Below, in pieces: positions 11,669 through 21,379 of a stretch of DNA of 64,000 nt (positions are counted from its first letter, which is position 1; each line of letters begins with the position of its first letter). Below the pieces are notes generated by a model, which worked only from the letters and a program-made list of their open reading frames with translations, did not search any database and had not been told where the DNA came from. The translations under genes were made by a program, and so were the position numbers. The stretch is from contig NC_026501.1 in the NCBI RefSeq assembly GCF_000182925.2, forward strand, positions 1,798,001 to 1,862,000. The letters run 5' to 3'. Source of the DNA: Neurospora crassa OR74A (lineage: Eukaryota > Ascomycota > Sordariomycetes > Sordariales > Sordariaceae).

Positions 11669-12613
11669 ATGCGCGCAACACAGTCCCTTCCGTTCAAGAG
11701 CTTCTGGAGCCGGAGTCTTGACGAGCTCTCGCGGTTGACCAACATCGGTAGGAGGAACTCATTCCATTTCCCAATTTTTACGCTCTTGATATGCGCCATT
11801 GAACACCGACGGTTCGTTGCTGACATAGGGCTGGCTGGCCGGCCGGGGTTCGCAGTTGTCAAATCGGAGAACATTAGAGGCGCCACGGGGCCACGAGAGA
11901 TCCACAACTTCCAGACGCCCGAGTCAGTCGCAGACTGCAAGCTCCTTTCCGACGCCGACGTGGGCGGCTCCTCGACCGCCCATCTCGACTGGGTTCCCCC
12001 GCCCAACGCCATCCCCACTGTCACCGCCGGCGACGGTAGCGACCGAAAACCGTACACCCCGATCCCCGGCAGCTATGCGCGCTTCCACGGCACCATCTCG
12101 CTAGAGCTGCCCACAGACCGGCGGGAGATTTCGCGGACAGGCTACGCCGGCTTCCGGACGCTGGACCGGCCGCCCACCATTTTTGGCCGCGGCCTGTGGG
12201 ACATTGATCCGTATGCCTACCTCGCGATGCGCGTCAAGACGGACGCGCGCAGTTACTTTGTCAACGTCCGGACCGAGTCGGTGGTGCCGCTCGATCTGCA
12301 CCAGCATCGACTGTTCGTGAAGAAGCCCGGTCAGTGGGAGACGGTGTTGATTAAGTGGAACGATTTTGTGCGCACCAACCACGGTAAGGTCATCGAGCCG
12401 CAGACGGGAATGCTGCGCCAAAAAGTTTTGTCGATTGGGTTCTCGACTACGGACAGGAAGGCGGGGCCGTACGAGCTCTGTGTTGAAAGGTTATGGGCGA
12501 CCAATGATTTTGATGAGGCTGGGGTTGTGGAAACTGATGTTGCGGGAGCTCAGCTTAAGAATAAGCATGGTGAGAAGGTCAAGGTTACGTGGGGAGCTTT
12601 GGAGCAGGAATGA
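11669..12613 (+). CDS. cia30: Complex I intermediate-associated protein 30 (CIA30), mitochondrial
   Basis: Assembly chaperone for mitochondrial NADH:ubiquinone oxidoreductase; the family was first defined in Neurospora as a protein bound to an assembly intermediate of complex I and absent from the mature enzyme. An in-frame intron at 11748-11828 (GTAGGA...GCTGACATAG, 81 bp) probably interrupts it, so the protein is about 287 residues and not the 314 of the unspliced frame. The N-terminus is basic and Ser/Leu-rich (MRATQSLPFKSFWSRSL), fitting a mitochondrial presequence. The CIA30 domain fills the rest: SDADVGGSSTAHLDW, YAGFRTLDRP, DPYAYLAMRVKTDARSYFVN, QWETVLIKWNDF and the closing VLSIGFSTTDRKAGPYEL. 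It reads away from the RRM gene. Confidence 0.9.
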   Translation: MRATQSLPFKSFWSRSLDELSRLTNIGRRNSFHFPIFTLLICAIEHRRFVADIGLAGRPGFAVVKSENIRGATGPREIHNFQTPESVADCKLLSDADVGGSSTAHLDWVPPPNAIPTVTAGDGSDRKPYTPIPGSYARFHGTISLELPTDRREISRTGYAGFRTLDRPPTIFGRGLWDIDPYAYLAMRVKTDARSYFVNVRTESVVPLDLHQHRLFVKKPGQWETVLIKWNDFVRTNHGKVIEPQTGMLRQKVLSIGFSTTDRKAGPYELCVERLWATNDFDEAGVVETDVAGAQLKNKHGEKVKVTWGALEQE

Positions 12614-13609
12614 TAGAGGGGTCGTATGTCTGTTGGTCAGTAGTGAGGTGGGCTTGCGCTGTTGGCTACAAGAGGACTGGAGGCTGTACATTGTACTGTA
12701 CGATTCTTGATCACTGAGGAGGGAGGTTTTTCACAACAGAACCGCGGTATTCAGGGGTCTGAAGAGGACAACGCGGGTAGATCGACAGATGGAAGAAAAA
12801 AGGGCCATGTTCTGTCCTACAGGCGCCTTAGCTGGCCGTGGTACAGTCTGGATTTGTAATCTATCATGGCAGACTGGACTATAGGATACAACGAAACATG
12901 CTACTGGTGCCGAGTTCATGTCCGAGGAGCCAGACTCTGCAGTAGAGGGAAGACCAAGAGACTTGAGAGTTAGAAAATAGGGTTGTGTTAGAGTTTCTTT
13001 TGTCTATTTGCTCATTCGTATGAACTCCTAGATGCGCACAGCAAGTAACTCACAGACTTGGATCAGACCCAGTCTCTTCACTATGAGCCCCTATGCTGGA
13101 CATCGACGGCCAGCAGAAGAGCAGACAAGACAGTTCAGGTTGAGGAAGCAACGTATGAAACATGGGTTTCCTTGCAATCCTTGAACGAGCCTTCGTTAGC
13201 AGCATCATGATTTTACACAGGCCGGTACACAATCAGCAAAATAGGCCGAAAGTTCACAAAAGCATTGCAGTCTACTGTTCTCGCAAGAATGAGCGAGATG
13301 TTCTAGAGCCTCTGAGCAGCAAAGGAAAACCAAATGAAAGGGCTAAGTGGAAAAGCAAACCATCGCATGGTATTGAACCCTTATTGTGCCGTGGTTTTTG
13401 TGATACCGCGCTTGCTGTAACCATAAAATCAAATCCCATAAGCAACCGCTTCTAATCACCGCATTTTAGCAGCCTAAACTCCGTTCCCCTTGTAATGCTG
13501 AATCCCATGAGAACCATTGCTACCAATAACGCCCCTCAACATGATCCAAACAAGTTGTTTGCCGGTCCCTCCTATAGACCTTGAAAATTGACGCTAGAGA
13601 TGATTTCGC
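12614..13609. other. Convergent 3' region, no gene seen
   Basis: 1 kb between the 3' ends of cia30 (plus) and the RS-rich gene (minus), so it should hold only 3' UTRs and termination signals. Short ORFs (up to 97 codons, 13162-13455) are present without any recognisable signature. Confidence 0.45.
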
Positions 13610-14873
13610 CTAGTTATCCTGCTTGCCTCTGTCCCATTCCCTCTTCTCCCCAGCCTTGGTCCACTTGACATCCTCGATATCCTTCTCCCCATTGGGACCG
13701 GTTTTCTCCCACTTTTTGATGTCCTCTTCTGAGAAGCCAGCAGCCCGAAGTCTGTCCGCACCCTGCTTGAGCCATTTTTGCCGGTCACGGAATGATTCCA
13801 CCATGTCATCCCAGTCGTCAGTCTTGGAGACCTGGAGGTTACTCTCATCTAGTTGCATGTTTTCTCTTGGGTCGTAATCGTTCGCAAATCTTCCGTCCAT
13901 GGCAGCTCCACCTCTGCCTGCTCCTCTCCCACGAGTGCGAACAGGTGGAGGGTAAGAGTCAGCAGATGGCGGTGCTGCTGGTCCAATGAGGTCCTCAAGT
14001 GGATCGGAGTCCTCGTTGTCGGTCTTAGCTTCTTCGGCCAGCCGACCGTGTCGTCTGTGGGTGGATAACTTTTCTGAAATTATGTCGCGGTCCTTGCGAG
14101 AACGACTCTCCTTTTCGGATCTGCTGCTTCGAGACTTATGTGACGAACGGCTGTGCTTCGTATCTTCTTGGTCGCTGCTGAGCGGGGAACGAGACCGATG
14201 TCGATGTCTGCGCTCACGGTGTCTTGGAGAGCGCGATCTGGATCTGTCTCTGTGCCGCTGTTCCTCGCGCGAGGACCTCTCTTCGTCCTTATGCTGTCGG
14301 TGATGGCGATGGTGGTGGCGCCTTTCTCGTGATGTACTTTTTGTATCCTCGTCTTCCGAAAGTCGACTCTCGCCTCTTTTATGTTTGTCCTTGTCGCTAA
14401 ATTTACTGTCCCTATGATCTTTGGAGGACGTCGTTCTTGTGCCTTCTTCAGCCCCACGCCTTTTCTTCTGCCCGGAAAGTAACGAGGAGATGGCGCCTAA
14501 TTGTCGTCGTCGTATATCCTGTAGCGAGGGGTTGGTTTTGAGTCGCTTTTTCTCTTCTGCTTCTTCTAAGCCAGTCAAGCGCGCCTGCGCCTCGGCGGCC
14601 TCTTTGGCCTTGATTGCGGCATTGTGGGAGTCGGTTTCGCGGATGATGCGAGTCAGGAAATTGGTATTCGGCTTTGCCTTGTTCGCAGGTCTTTGGTGAA
14701 GGGAGGTCAGTCATGAATGCTTCAACTCCCGGTGTCGCGGCGACTCAAACGTACTTTGTCGATCTAAACGCTTCGAGGCCCATTGAGGAATACTTTATCG
14801 AGGCCTCACTCGCTTCCTTGGCAAGGAGCTCGGCGACATAATCATCCGTGATCATGGTGTCGTTGGCCATCAT
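13610..14873 (-). CDS. RS-rich nuclear protein, splicing-factor-like
   Basis: Two exons, 14873-14755 and 14690-13610, separated by a 64-bp intron (the donor GTACGT follows ACAAA; acceptor AAAG), giving 399 residues. The N-terminal block (AELLAKEASEASIKYSSMGLEAF, then KPANKAKPNTNFLTRIIRET and DSHNAAIKAKEA) is a conserved helical segment. The middle (~100-230) is dense in RS, RD, SR and HR dipeptides with a poly-His/Arg run, typical of spliceosome-associated proteins. There is a short RGRGAGRGG box. The C-terminal ~90 residues are conserved and charged (NDYDPRENMQLDES, DDWDDMVESFRDRQKWL, EEDIKKWEKTG, EWDRGK). Fungal relatives tend to be labelled pre-mRNA-splicing factors; that function is inferred from composition. 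Either of two adjacent ATGs (14873 or 14870) could be the start. Confidence 0.78.
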
Positions 14874-16144
14874 AAACACTGATTTTGTGCAAGAATAGGA
14901 TTCAGCAGCCGCCCACGTATTGCCAAAGGTGTAGAATAAGAATTGATGGAGGAACACAAGTTTTAAAAAGAAAAATTGTAAAGTTCTTGCAACATCCAAT
15001 GCTGGGTGACACTGACTGGTGACGGAGGCGGGCCGAGTTCGACGACCGAGATCCAACTGTGACGATGCCCGGGCACGCAAGGGGCGGTGCGGCAGGCATC
15101 CACAAGAACAGTTACAATCAAGTGGGACTCATTACGCTTATCGATTGCAATAGAAGTGGAAACGGCTCTTGGCTTCCGCTTCCATGCCCGGGCCTGACCG
15201 GGGAGGTTTGCCTTATCGATAAAACTGAAAACATCCGACCTACATACGCATCTCAAAGTGTGTTGAGGGATAGAATAAAGGCGACTGTCATTACAGGATG
15301 AATGGTAGGTCAAGCCGGAATTTCCATTGCGTCAAGTGTATGTTGCGATTTAGAAAAGGGGTCGGACGGATGAAGTTCAATTCGACCGACTTTAATCGTG
15401 GAAATTCAAGACGCGCGGGACGGAAGGGAAGGAACCATGTCCGAACGCAATTGATTGTGTTAAAGGAAGTGACTGCCTACTGATGCAGTTGCCTCTAGCT
15501 AGATATGAATTTTCTTTCGGAAATGACTGAACGTGCTCGATCATTCATTGTGACAGTATTCGTAGACGGTCGGTTTGGGAGGAAAGGCTGCCCCTGCTTG
15601 TAAATTGACATTCGTATTACAGCTGAGGAAGTTTTCACCTCCCCAAAAACAAGCAACTGTCCACTTATATGAGGTAGGTACTGTGTAAGGTATGTACATA
15701 AACAAACACCGACGAAACCCAAGAAACGTCCGCGGAAAAGGGTTCAGTGGAGGTGACGTTCAAGGACGGGCCGTGCGGGCAGCCGGGCAGTTTCCCTCTC
15801 CCCCCCACAGCGGCCGGATAGGTTCCGAATGTTCCTTATAGCGCGTTGGCGAAGCTAGATTCGATTCAGGTCAGCCCTAGGACCGCATGCGCCTCCACTG
15901 ATCGACTTACTGACCCACTGCAGCGTCACGGGCCGGCGGGGAGCACTACCTCGAATGCTCGCCCAGCCCGATTTCATACTCCATCCCGTCCCTTCCCCTC
16001 AATCGCTTGTGGAATCCATCCAGCTTCCACTTATTACACCTCGGTCGCTCCCGCGGCTTTGTACATCCTTTTTGGTTTGCGGCAATCCAGCTTCAAGCCT
16101 CTGCTGAGCTTCCGGGCTCACAACTTCCGTCGTGCAACACAACA
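14874..16144. other. Divergent promoter region of RS-rich and JmjC-SET genes
   Basis: 1.27 kb between two divergently read genes. It should carry both promoters. From about 15770 on it is C/T-rich, probably the leader of the JmjC-SET gene. The frame of that gene is open upstream to 16007, but the first ~46 codons (MWNPSSFHLLHL...) lack the character of the rest, so I treat them as leader. Confidence 0.4.
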
Positions 16145-19100
16145 ATGGACGGTCAGGGTCCACGTCGAAGAGCGGTCGACTTGCTCATTCATGACCTGGG
16201 CGGAATCGGTCACGACCTGCGCCGCTACCTTGACGAAGGAGAAACCCTGATCAGAAAGGTCAAACCGCCTGATGTTAAAGCGGCCCGAGACCTATTTGAA
16301 CAGATCATAGCTCGTATCGGTAATGTGTCAGCTAAGCTGGCTGATGAGCACTTCCTATCCTCAGACATCCCTCCAGCGCCATTGGCCAATGGTCCCATCA
16401 CTCCCAATTCTCAAGTCGACGTTTCAAAAATTGTCCACCATCAGCAACAGTTTGTTCTTGCTGAGATTGTTGAAGCGAGTCAAGCGCCGCAACAGGTGCA
16501 GCGAGCGCAAGAACCAGTACAACGAGATCAGCTACAAAGCCAACAACAACAAAACCATTCACAAGGCCAGCATGAAGTCCAGCTACAACCCAAGCTCCAA
16601 CCCCTGCCTTTGCCCCAGCATCATGACCAGCAACCAGTCCAACAGAACCAGTTGCAAGGCCAGCAGAAAATTCAGCTACAACCACAACAAGCGGTAGAAC
16701 AACAAGTGCAGCTACAACACCAGCGACGAGACCAGCTACATGGTCAACAAGAAGTCCAGCTACATCCACAACAGCCTTTACAGCAACACTACCAGCTGCC
16801 GGAACAGCTACATAATCAGCAAGGAATCCAACTGCAATCCCAACAACAAAACCAGCATAATGGCCAGCAACAAGTTCAACAAGAGCAAAAAACCCAGTCG
16901 CGATATCAGCAACAGGAGTACCGGCCCACAGAAACTGTCCCGGAAGCTGTCCCGGAAGCTGTCCCGAATACGGGAGTTGGCGCAGTCAACAGAGAAGAGA
17001 GCCCACAGCCGGGACCGCCAACCCAGGACGAGATACACGCCGCTTTATCGGCCCCTCGACGCATTTTACCAGCCCCATTTCCAACTACAAACAGTATCCC
17101 TACGAACTCGTCAATAAGTTGCGTCACTGGTCCTGATGTAGGAGATCGGTCCGGAGAGCCAACTCGGCTCCGGTCTCCCAAGCTACTTCTCCTTCACAAG
17201 GACAGCGCCCCTCTCTTCGACTGCACCTACCAGGACATCCATGTCCTCAATGAGGAGCTCTTTGAACAATGCTCGCTCCATCCCGATGTGCATGCCAGAG
17301 GCTATTTCAAACTTCAGGTCAGAGATCTTCCGTCTCTCCAAGTTGGTAAAATGGGTAGACTAGATCAGAACCATGCGACCTCCTTTGTCTACAGAAAGGA
17401 CAACCTGGGCCTCATCAAGGTTGACACTGGGAAGAAACCAAGAATTAGGTGGCCCAAGTTTCCCCTCCCTACGACCGAGAAGCAAAATTGGTCGTTCAAA
17501 GAGCAGAAGCATCTGTGGAACTCCACGGCCGCACACCCGCCAAATGGAGCCCGACCGTACATCATCGGCAATCCGCTATTTGATGATGTCGAGCTGTCTC
17601 CGGGAGATAAGCTGAGACGCAGAGGCCCGACAGTTCTAGAAGGTATCAACACCCAGTATATCTACTTCAACCTTACTGGTAAGACAATCACAGTCATGCA
17701 TCGAGAAGATGCACACGTCCGGTCTGAAAACTTGTTACGTGCCGGTGAAAACAAGTTCTGGTGCTTTATCAAGCCGAGTTCTACTGCAAAGCTGGAAGAA
17801 CGAATGCGCCAGGACTTTCCTGAAATGCGCGGCTGTTCGCAAGCACTCCGTCATCTAAGCCGCCATATCCCTCCTGCCAAGTTGGACGAATGGGGGGTTG
17901 AGTATACGCTTGATTATTGTGTTCCTGGCCAAGCCGTGGTTACTGAGCCGGGTACATACCATCAAGTTCTCAATCTTGGTCCAAATTACGCGATAGCAAT
18001 CAATGTTGAATACAACTCATCACCCGACGATCCGCCAAATTACACATTCTGCGATGAAGCCTGCCCTGATCAGTTTGCAATCTCCGCCCAAGACTTTCGC
18101 ATCAATTCTAATGCTACGGCCATGGACAAGATGGCAGTCCCAGCCAAGACGAAGCCCATGACAATGATGGCACAGCCTAAGCAACCAGGGGCCGTCTCTC
18201 CCCGGCGCCGTTTGTCAAATGACTATGTACCATCGGATTCTGCGCCGGCAACAGGTCAGCATCGTGAACAACAACATCCAGTCTCGGGACCTCCACCGCA
18301 AAAATTTCAAGACGCTAAAAGTTATTACTCTCGACAACTAGAGTCAGCAGTACTACCTTCAATGCCAAGCACGGTTTCTTCTCCGGTTCATGAAAGACCA
18401 CAGCCAGACATATCTGAAGCCAGCGCGTCTGTCTTTAGTCCAGGACGGGTTGATCGTGGCCCATTGCAGGTCGCTTTCGAACAGCAGCAGGTTATTACAG
18501 AGCCAGAGGCACTTCCAGAAGTACAACAGGCAGCCACGGGAGTGCAGCAAATTATTTCAGAGCCAGAGGCACCTCAGGACATACGACAAACAGCTTCAGA
18601 GCAACTATCAATACAGCCCCGTTCACAAACTGCCGTATTTCATCAACATCAAGAACAAGCCGACATGGCTCAATCTCAACCAGTGATTCTGAATCCCTCT
18701 CAGGCTCGGGCTTTGGGTCATTCTGCTGATCACTACCAAGAGCATTCGAGAGTACAAGCCACATTTCCCCTGGTGCAGCAATCGACAGCACCTCCTCGTG
18801 GGGTAATTGGACCCAAGCCGTTGTTTAATGTACCGGATCTCCGGTTTGTGGGACCGCCTGTTCTCCAACCATTCGATGGAGCTATTCGGGCATTTGACCG
18901 GGATCTTCAAACGCAAACCTTCAGTGTTCAGCAAGCTTCGTACGGAACGTTACAACCTCCTCCTGCAATCAAGCCGAGTAGCTTTCCTGCCCAAATCATC
19001 CAATCCTACGTTCATCAAACTTCAGAAAGTCCACCAATCTTGAATAATGTAGCAGCCTCCGGAGTGGGACTTAAGAGGCCTGCAGAAACACCAATTCAGT

Positions 19101-20473
19101 CATCGGTCAAGAGAACGAAGCCAAACAATGAAGCAACTTCTTTCGGGCACCTTGCCGATCTGCTCAGAACAGCCAAGAGCCCCCCGGTTGAGCAGGTATG
19201 GAGTAAAGCAGCCTTTTTGAGGTTGGCTGGCCTGGTCAGGGATTGGAGGGAGTACTCTAGATCGGTACCCATCTCCGGAGGCGGCTTCGACCTACTTGAT
19301 CATGTTGACGACGCAGAACAGATCAGCCAGGAGCTACAAGTCTTCCTCCGTCGGTTTTTGAAGATGAAGCTCTCAGAGTATATCGAATCCACAGCTCAAG
19401 TGAATGGTCTAAAGGATGTATTCGATTGCCCTGTATCATCCCACATCGATTGGGGTGAGATTTTCCGTAAGCTCAACTGGGACGTAACTGGTAGAAACCA
19501 GCTTAACGACTACGTTCGTGAGGGAAAATGTTGGCGGACCATTTGCGGTGAGTATAATGGGCTCTTGTGCCTTTTACCGTCAGACGATAGGTTCTTGGAA
19601 CTGGCAATGTTCAAGGACCAGCTTGCCCACTTCCATGCTCAGCTCAGCACCAAGGCCGTCCGAAGGATGTGCACTATGGGCCAAACACTAGAAAAGTCCA
19701 TCTGGGAGTACTTGGAACTGCCAGAATTTTCCTGGGAATCTGTGGATACATCGGAGTTGTCTCTTGATGAGATTTGGCCGCTTTTGTCCCAGTTCAAACT
19801 CATCAAGACGAATCACTATGACCGTCTCAAGTACAACTGGGAGATACAGCCACCGCCGCTCGGTTGGACAGACCCGTGGCCATCGGATCCTATGTCGGTT
19901 GCAAAGTCGGACAAGAAGGCCTGCAGCCTCTGCAACAACAGCAAACGGATGACGACAGAGAAGTCGTCCTGCAAGTGTTTGGTAAAAAGGCTTCCACAAA
20001 TCCCGCGCATAACTCAAGACGGATCCAGAGGGGAAGGTGTACGTGCGATTGGTTCCTTCAAGGCGGATGAGTGTCTCGGCGAGCTCGTCGGCGAGTTGCG
20101 GCCACCACGCACGGCAGGCACTTCCTGCAGCTCCGATCATAATCACCCAAATATTTCCAGCGGCCAAGCTCAATTGAACAATCACAACAGTAACAGACAC
20201 AATCACGAGTGGGCCATGGAGGTCCGCCGACCTGATCTTCACGACCAACTGGTAGCAGATATATATCCTCAGCAAATGGGAAACTGGGTTCGCAAGGTCC
20301 GTCATGATGGCGTTAGCCCGTCAGCGGTCTTCAAAGTCATGAAAATCACTGGAAAGTGGAGGGTGATGCTGGTGGCCATGAGAGACATACGCGATGGCGA
20401 TGAGATCACAGCAAAGTACGGGCGAGGATATCGGAAGGAACAACCCTCTGAGGTTGTTGAGGGTTTGCACTGA
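16145..20473 (+). CDS. JmjC domain plus SET domain protein, putative chromatin regulator
   Basis: Intronless 1442-residue protein. I start at 16145 (context CACAACAATGG; MDGQGPRRRAVDLL) instead of the upstream in-frame ATG at 16007. In order: a helical N-terminal ~120 residues; a Gln-rich repeat region (~130-260); a JmjC (cupin) domain at roughly 400-640 with GINTQYIYF, H519-R-E521 (the HxE part of the Fe(II) triad) and H606 in GTYHQVLNLG; a long Gln/Pro/Ser linker to ~1050; a helical region at 1060-1270; a Cys cluster (ACSLCNNSKRM, SSCKCL) like a small pre-SET motif; and a SET domain at ~1290-1430 with GEGVRAIGSFKADECLGELV and DGDEITAKYGRGY. JmjC proteins are 2-oxoglutarate/Fe(II) histone demethylases; SET proteins are lysine methyltransferases. 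Where SET enzymes usually have NHS, this one has R1386-H1387-D1388, so methyltransferase activity is doubtful. The role in chromatin is inferred. Confidence 0.85.
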   Translation: MDGQGPRRRAVDLLIHDLGGIGHDLRRYLDEGETLIRKVKPPDVKAARDLFEQIIARIGNVSAKLADEHFLSSDIPPAPLANGPITPNSQVDVSKIVHHQQQFVLAEIVEASQAPQQVQRAQEPVQRDQLQSQQQQNHSQGQHEVQLQPKLQPLPLPQHHDQQPVQQNQLQGQQKIQLQPQQAVEQQVQLQHQRRDQLHGQQEVQLHPQQPLQQHYQLPEQLHNQQGIQLQSQQQNQHNGQQQVQQEQKTQSRYQQQEYRPTETVPEAVPEAVPNTGVGAVNREESPQPGPPTQDEIHAALSAPRRILPAPFPTTNSIPTNSSISCVTGPDVGDRSGEPTRLRSPKLLLLHKDSAPLFDCTYQDIHVLNEELFEQCSLHPDVHARGYFKLQVRDLPSLQVGKMGRLDQNHATSFVYRKDNLGLIKVDTGKKPRIRWPKFPLPTTEKQNWSFKEQKHLWNSTAAHPPNGARPYIIGNPLFDDVELSPGDKLRRRGPTVLEGINTQYIYFNLTGKTITVMHREDAHVRSENLLRAGENKFWCFIKPSSTAKLEERMRQDFPEMRGCSQALRHLSRHIPPAKLDEWGVEYTLDYCVPGQAVVTEPGTYHQVLNLGPNYAIAINVEYNSSPDDPPNYTFCDEACPDQFAISAQDFRINSNATAMDKMAVPAKTKPMTMMAQPKQPGAVSPRRRLSNDYVPSDSAPATGQHREQQHPVSGPPPQKFQDAKSYYSRQLESAVLPSMPSTVSSPVHERPQPDISEASASVFSPGRVDRGPLQVAFEQQQVITEPEALPEVQQAATGVQQIISEPEAPQDIRQTASEQLSIQPRSQTAVFHQHQEQADMAQSQPVILNPSQARALGHSADHYQEHSRVQATFPLVQQSTAPPRGVIGPKPLFNVPDLRFVGPPVLQPFDGAIRAFDRDLQTQTFSVQQASYGTLQPPPAIKPSSFPAQIIQSYVHQTSESPPILNNVAASGVGLKRPAETPIQSSVKRTKPNNEATSFGHLADLLRTAKSPPVEQVWSKAAFLRLAGLVRDWREYSRSVPISGGGFDLLDHVDDAEQISQELQVFLRRFLKMKLSEYIESTAQVNGLKDVFDCPVSSHIDWGEIFRKLNWDVTGRNQLNDYVREGKCWRTICGEYNGLLCLLPSDDRFLELAMFKDQLAHFHAQLSTKAVRRMCTMGQTLEKSIWEYLELPEFSWESVDTSELSLDEIWPLLSQFKLIKTNHYDRLKYNWEIQPPPLGWTDPWPSDPMSVAKSDKKACSLCNNSKRMTTEKSSCKCLVKRLPQIPRITQDGSRGEGVRAIGSFKADECLGELVGELRPPRTAGTSCSSDHNHPNISSGQAQLNNHNSNRHNHEWAMEVRRPDLHDQLVADIYPQQMGNWVRKVRHDGVSPSAVFKVMKITGKWRVMLVAMRDIRDGDEITAKYGRGYRKEQPSEVVEGLH
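16535..16890 (+). repeat. Glutamine-rich minisatellite coding repeat
   Basis: Imperfect repeats of about 60-75 bp built around CAGCTACAACC, coding for blocks such as QLQGQQKIQLQPQQ and QLHGQQEVQLHPQQ in the N-terminal part of the JmjC-SET protein. Four to six copies are recognisable. Such stretches usually vary in length between strains; here they form a probable disordered linker or coactivator-type segment. Confidence 0.75.
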
Positions 20474-21379
20474 TATCTTCACTTTGGTCCGTTGATCCTC
20501 CTCTCCTATTATCATAGCCTTACTAGTTGCTCCCTGGGCGGCGTTTGGTGTGACCATTTCGTTTGCTCATGGACACTCTCATGAGGAATTAGGTTCACGG
20601 GACAAGTATCGGCGATTTAGACGTTTCCCCTGAGGCGAAGGGCAGGTAAGTGGGAAATCATCTTAGATGATGGAGCTTTTGTTTTAATGTTGTTAAGGAC
20701 AGGAAATCTTTTTTTTCTTGATGTTGCATCTTTGGCAGGTATCATTATCGGACGCGCGATTGTTAAGAAGGCCGTACGCTTCTACGCATTGTCATTCAGC
20801 GAACAGGGGGGGCTTTGACGAAAGCATGGAACAACATAATAAACCTAGCAGTGCCCTAAAGGATGATCATACACGCAGTTCATTCATTACAGGGCATTTA
20901 TCTTCTCCATCACTTCTCTATATAATCAAGCCAAAGAAGAGCAACTTAATACGCGCATCAACAAGGTTGGGAAATGTTTCAGATTCATCATATCCTTCTT
21001 ATTCTCACAAGACAATCAACCGTTTTGCATGTACCTATTTCATGTGCCTGCTGTAGCCCAAGAAGAAAACAGGGAATGAAAGAGAAGAAAGGGATTAAAC
21101 AGTCTACTGGCTGTACATAAATAATAAACTTGTTGTATACCGATCCAAACTCCGTCTTGTGTGCACCTAATCGTAGCCTCGTAGCCTCATTATGCTCATC
21201 AACAGTTCATCCAGGTATGCATTCTTGTTCTTCTGCTCTCATGTGAAACTCCCATATCCATCTGCTGTGAGCCAACTGCTGACCATCAATGTGTCCATTC
21301 TCCTTGTATTTCAGTTAGCTCGTAATAAACCTCCTCTTTGTGTCGAAGCCCATATGATAGTCGTATGGGGTTTAGGGTT
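20474..21379. other. Convergent 3' region, no gene seen
   Basis: About 0.9 kb between the stop of the JmjC-SET gene (plus) and the stop of the second RRM gene (minus). It is moderately AT-rich, with only small ORFs (the longest is 112 codons at 20718-21056). It is probably 3' UTR sequence from both sides. Confidence 0.45.

Noticed and set aside
19688-20305. 205-codon minus-strand ORF opposite the SET domain
   Set aside because: It is antisense to the conserved SET region and has no signature.
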